From: Roseibium aggregatum
GTDB lineage: Bacteria > Pseudomonadota > Alphaproteobacteria > Rhizobiales > Stappiaceae
Direction of reading: 5' to 3'
Assembly (NCBI RefSeq): GCF_014692675.1
Contig: NZ_JABFCZ010000005.1
Location: 124,001-188,000, forward strand
DNA: 64,000 nucleotides
Made by a program: the position numbers and the translations under genes. This document shows, piece after piece, positions 63,035 through 64,000 of the stretch (position 1 is the first letter of the stretch; the number at the start of each line of letters is the position of its first letter). Below the pieces are notes generated by a model. It was not told the DNA's origin, did no database searches, and worked only from the letters and a program-made list of their open reading frames with translations.

Positions 63035-64000
63035 TCAATTCGCCTTGGACATTTCCAATTCCGGGAGAGGATCTCCGACATAAAGCGCCGGGTGGCAGGT
63101 GCCTGTGACCTCCAGAAGTCGCAGGCAGGCCACCGCGGCATTGGCCGCGTTTCCGAACGGTCCGACAAGAAGCGCGTAATTGTCGTCCATATCGGACTTG
63201 GCGATGACCGGCCTGAGGTCCCGCATCCGTTCCTCGTTTTGCTCCTGGAAGGTTTTCCAGGCTTCGGCAGCTTTCTGAGGGCTCGGGTACCTCCCGACGA
63301 CCGCGCCGAAATCGGAATGATTGATGAGGGAGGTGCCGGCCCCTTTCGAGCGCCCCACCGGTTTGCTCGGCGTGATCAGCGGCGGTTTGACGTCCGCAGG
63401 TTCCGGCGTATCCGCAGGGGCAATCGAGCCGGTAACAACCGGATCCGCTCCGGCTTTCGGAAGGTCGGCTATCCGTACCGGCTCAAATATCCTGTCGGGC
63501 CCGGTCTTGTTCCCGGCGGCGGCGATTGCCGCCTGACTGCTCTGCTGCAATTGCTTGCGCATTTCGGTATCATTGCCCGATAACGTTTCCGGTGCGGGGA
63601 CGGACTCGATCCGTTTCTGGACCGCCTTGTCGCTTTGCTCGACCGGCATTTCCACCTTGTGCGGAGAGGCCGGGTGAGGGGATGCGGAGGTGGCGGCCGG
63701 AGGTTTGGGCGGGGCGGCCTTCACTTTTCCCGGCATCGGGGCAGGTTGCGCGGATTTGCTGTTAGGGGTGGCCTCTGTTTTGGCAGCGACCCCTTGCTTC
63801 AGCTCCTCTTCCAGAGCCGCGATCCGGCGGGAATAGGAGACGTTCTGTTCGGCAAGCGCGCCCAGCCGACGTCGCAGCGCGACCACTTCCCGTTGCAGGG
63901 TTTCTATTTGCGAATTCTTGATTTCGTCGGCGCCGGTCGCAATCCTGCCGTTGACCGTCGGCATCAATGCGACCTGCGGATCGCCCGCGCTGTTGCCGAT
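63035..64000 (-). CDS. SPOR-like domain protein, cut by the right window edge
   Basis: The frame is open to base 64000, so the start may lie outside; the first internal ATG is at 63964. The visible N-terminal part has a coiled coil (SQIETLQREVVALRRRLGALAEQNVSYSRRIAALEEELKQG), then a long Pro/Ala-rich linker. The C-terminal 90 residues resemble a SPOR fold (FGAVVGRYPSPQKAAEAWKTFQEQNEERMRDLRPVIAKSDMDDNYALLVGPFGNAANAAVACLRLLEV). SPOR domains bind denuded peptidoglycan at division sites. It is convergent with ccdA, 22 bp apart. Confidence 0.7.
   Translation of the reverse strand: MGNSAGDPQVALMPTVNGRIATGADEIKNSQIETLQREVVALRRRLGALAEQNVSYSRRIAALEEELKQGVAAKTEATPNSKSAQPAPMPGKVKAAPPKPPAATSASPHPASPHKVEMPVEQSDKAVQKRIESVPAPETLSGNDTEMRKQLQQSSQAAIAAAGNKTGPDRIFEPVRIADLPKAGADPVVTGSIAPADTPEPADVKPPLITPSKPVGRSKGAGTSLINHSDFGAVVGRYPSPQKAAEAWKTFQEQNEERMRDLRPVIAKSDMDDNYALLVGPFGNAANAAVACLRLLEVTGTCHPALYVGDPLPELEMSKAN

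Overview
This 64 kb window looks like chromosomal DNA of a high-GC, motile alphaproteobacterium of the order Rhizobiales/Hyphomicrobiales, probably near Stappia/Roseibium (Labrenzia). That placement is inferred from the rhizobial flagellar gene set (motE, motC, motD-type fliK, flaF, flbT, orphan regulator ftcR), the ppiD-trpD-trpC-moaC-moeA order and the form II CO-dehydrogenase-family operon. It was not tested by alignment. Coding density is high, most genes sit in tightly overlapping operons, and I see no insertion sequences, prophage or CRISPR.

Positions 1-32167 are one large flagellar region. The first block runs motE (cut by the window edge), flgH, fliL, fliP, then a single flagellin gene with a structured leader, then fliF, a FliH-like gene, motB, motC, fliK and a secreted lytic transglycosylase. 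The second block is flgE-flgK-flgL-flaF-flbT-flgD-fliQ. After one unrelated dehydrogenase gene on the opposite strand comes flhA-fliR plus four small genes (FliJ-like, FlgJ rod-binding domain, a helical putative chaperone, a second FliL-like protein). A minus-strand operon carries motA-fliM-(TM/coiled-coil protein)-fliN-fliG-flhB. It diverges from a plus-strand operon carrying a DUF1217 gene, flgF, an unknown gene and fliI. The block ends with ftcR, an OmpR-type regulator.

The main new observation is a shared regulatory signature. Six flagellar transcription units (flagellin, fliF, flgE, flhA, motA and the DUF1217/flgF/fliI unit) have a tandem pair of about 11-bp direct repeats (consensus CGCAAGCTTCG) in their upstream region, one helical turn apart. 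In five of the six the pair ends 41-53 bp before the start codon. This is how an OmpR-type winged-helix regulator usually binds, so I propose these are binding sites of the ftcR product encoded at the end of the cluster. The flagellin copy is farther from its start because a leader is inserted that can fold and pair with the ribosome-binding site, a plausible place for FlbT/FlaF control.

Positions 32319-38305 hold a GAF/Fis-type regulator lacking the AAA+ domain, a near-palindromic candidate operator, and coxG-coxS-coxL-coxM. The large subunit has the form II active-site motif AYRGAGR, so CO may not be its physiological substrate. Then follow a type I secretion ABC transporter and adaptor (38448-41554) and a minus-strand housekeeping operon moeA/moaC/trpC/trpD/ppiD (41576-47069).

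The rest contains tpiA, secG, pyrG, a VOC protein, an RND efflux pair, an iron-dependent alcohol dehydrogenase, tRNA-Lys(TTT), an AT-rich gap with a small orphan gene, a TAXI-TRAP uptake system with a universal stress protein, ccdA, and a SPOR-like protein that runs off the right edge.
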